A stretch of DNA of 6,173 nt, from contig CAAENH010000006.1 of the NCBI GenBank assembly GCA_900757295.1, positions 1-6,173 of the forward strand, in the 5' to 3' direction. This document shows, piece after piece, positions 5,315 through 6,173 of the stretch. The notes beneath the pieces are model-generated. The model was given only the letters and a program-made list of their open reading frames with translations. It made no database searches and was not told the origin of the DNA. The stretch is from Bacilli bacterium (GTDB taxonomy: Bacteria; Bacillota_I; Bacilli_A; RF39; UBA660). A program made the translations under genes and the position numbers. Each line of letters opens with the position of its first letter. Positions within the stretch are counted from its first letter, which is position 1.

Positions 5315-6173
5315 CTATTTTTTTAAACTTGCATCAGTGCTTAATTTTGATAAAGCTTTCTGCTCTATTTGATGTACCCTTTGGCGAGATAGATTTAATT
5401 CTCTACCAACTTCAGAGTAAGTCTTTTCTCCTCTTTCATCAAATCCATATTTTTTTATCAACACCTTTTTTTCTGAATCATTTAAAGTATTAATTTTATT
5501 TAATAATTCTTGTTTAAAAACATTATCAATTGCCTCTTGTTCAATATTTACTAAACTACTTGGAATAATTTTTTCTATCCCCTCTTCTTTTTCATTAATA
5601 AATGTACTTAAAGAAATTATTTCATAATTAAAATCCAATAATTCTTTAATAACATTTTCAGGTAGTCCAGTTGAATTTGATAATTCTTTTACTGTTGGTT
5701 CTCTATTTAGTAATCTCAATAATTCTGATTTACTTCTTCTTATTTTTATTAATTTATCATAAGTATTTGAAGGAACTCTTATTATTTGATCATTAGTCTT
5801 AAAATCATTTCTCATATTATGCATAATATGCCATTTAGCATGAGTCATCAATCTATAATCATAGCTTAAATCAAATGTTTTTACTCCTTTAATAAATCCA
5901 ATTAAAACTTCTTGATATACATCTTCAAATGAAGAACTAATTGTGTAATAACCTTTAGCCATTTTATGTAATAATTTTTTATGCATGTCAATTAATTCTG
6001 TTAAGGCTTTTTCATCTTTATTTTTTTGATATATACTAATTAATTCTCTTTCCCTTTTTTGACTATATCGATTAGGATTAATTCTAATATTTGCTTGATT
6101 TAATAAAAGATATAATTTGTTTATATATATTTCTTTCAAGTTATAATTTTCAATGTAATTCTCTATTAAAAAA
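5315..6173 (-). CDS. Sigma-70-family RNA polymerase sigma factor (alternative type), N-terminus beyond the window
   Basis: Numbering is from TTG 6139, which gives 274 residues. That TTG has no Shine-Dalgarno sequence, and the frame stays open to the right edge (about 11 more codons), so the true start is probably outside. Region 1.2/2 spans about 26-130: ALTELIDMHKKLLHKMA (45-61), the core-binding SFEDVYQEVLIGFIKGVKTFD (70-90), then AKWHIMHNMRNDF (101-113) and IIRVPSNTYDKL (119-130). Region 3 is about 131-180 (REPTVKELSNSTGLPENVIKELL). Region 4 is about 205-268, with the HTH TYSEVGRELNLSRQRVHQIE (240-259). By eye against E. coli RpoD, -10 readers Gln437 and Thr440 are replaced by His107 and Arg110. 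The -35 readers Glu585 and Arg588 are replaced by Gln253 and His256. Region 1.1 is not visible. This fits a group 2/3 (RpoH-like) alternative sigma factor. The RluA-type gene follows ten bases downstream. Confidence 0.88.
   Translation of the reverse strand, partial: FLIENYIENYNLKEIYINKLYLLLNQANIRINPNRYSQKRERELISIYQKNKDEKALTELIDMHKKLLHKMAKGYYTISSSFEDVYQEVLIGFIKGVKTFDLSYDYRLMTHAKWHIMHNMRNDFKTNDQIIRVPSNTYDKLIKIRRSKSELLRLLNREPTVKELSNSTGLPENVIKELLDFNYEIISLSTFINEKEEGIEKIIPSSLVNIEQEAIDNVFKQELLNKINTLNDSEKKVLIKKYGFDERGEKTYSEVGRELNLSRQRVHQIEQKALSKLSTDASLKK

Noticed and set aside
1..6173. CRISPR array, insertion sequence or phage genes
   Set aside because: No regularly spaced repeats, transposase, integrase or terminal inverted repeats were seen on either strand.

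Overview
The window comes from a very AT-rich genome with standard-code Bacilli or Mollicutes-like features, most plausibly an uncultured gut Firmicute. This rests on composition, gene style and strong AGGTG/AGGAG-type ribosome binding sites, not on any search. All nine or so Trp codons that I read are TGG and no reading frame contains TGA, so the standard bacterial code fits. None of the seven visible stop codons is TGA either (six TAA, one TAG).

Left part (1-1927, minus strand): a carbohydrate-use pair. A 12-helix major facilitator transporter is followed 78 bases downstream by the first 243 residues of a cytoplasmic family 31 glycoside hydrolase, which runs off the left edge. The gap holds an extended -10 promoter and a cluster of AATAGAA half-sites. 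Middle left (1928-2927): a plus-strand radical SAM protein of the YhcC/YtqA (TIGR01212) family, transcribed divergently from the transporter. It ends in a bidirectional terminator whose stem is built from the last codons of two convergent genes.

Middle (2911-4287): a small module. A minus-strand 62-residue protein of unknown function is followed by a DUF2238/YjdF-like membrane protein. A divergent XRE-type repressor sits across a short intergenic region with a perfect TTAAGTA-T-TACTTAA inverted repeat, the obvious candidate operator. Next is a complete tRNA-Asn(GTT) gene with its own TTGACA/TATAAT promoter and terminator (4312-4464).

Right part (4468-6173, minus strand): a tight two-gene unit. 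A sigma-70-family factor, open at the right edge, is followed by an RluA-type pseudouridine synthase whose ribosome binding site starts right after the sigma stop codon. The sigma factor differs from the housekeeping type at positions that normally read the -10 and -35 elements, so it looks like an alternative sigma factor.

There is no gene-free stretch above 300 bases and no sign of insertion sequences, CRISPR, phage genes or attachment sites. I found no clear novel defence or mobile system. The most informative points are the sigma-RluA coupling, the XRE-operator module, the terminator shared by two coding ends, and three start codons that need moving from the longest-ORF position.
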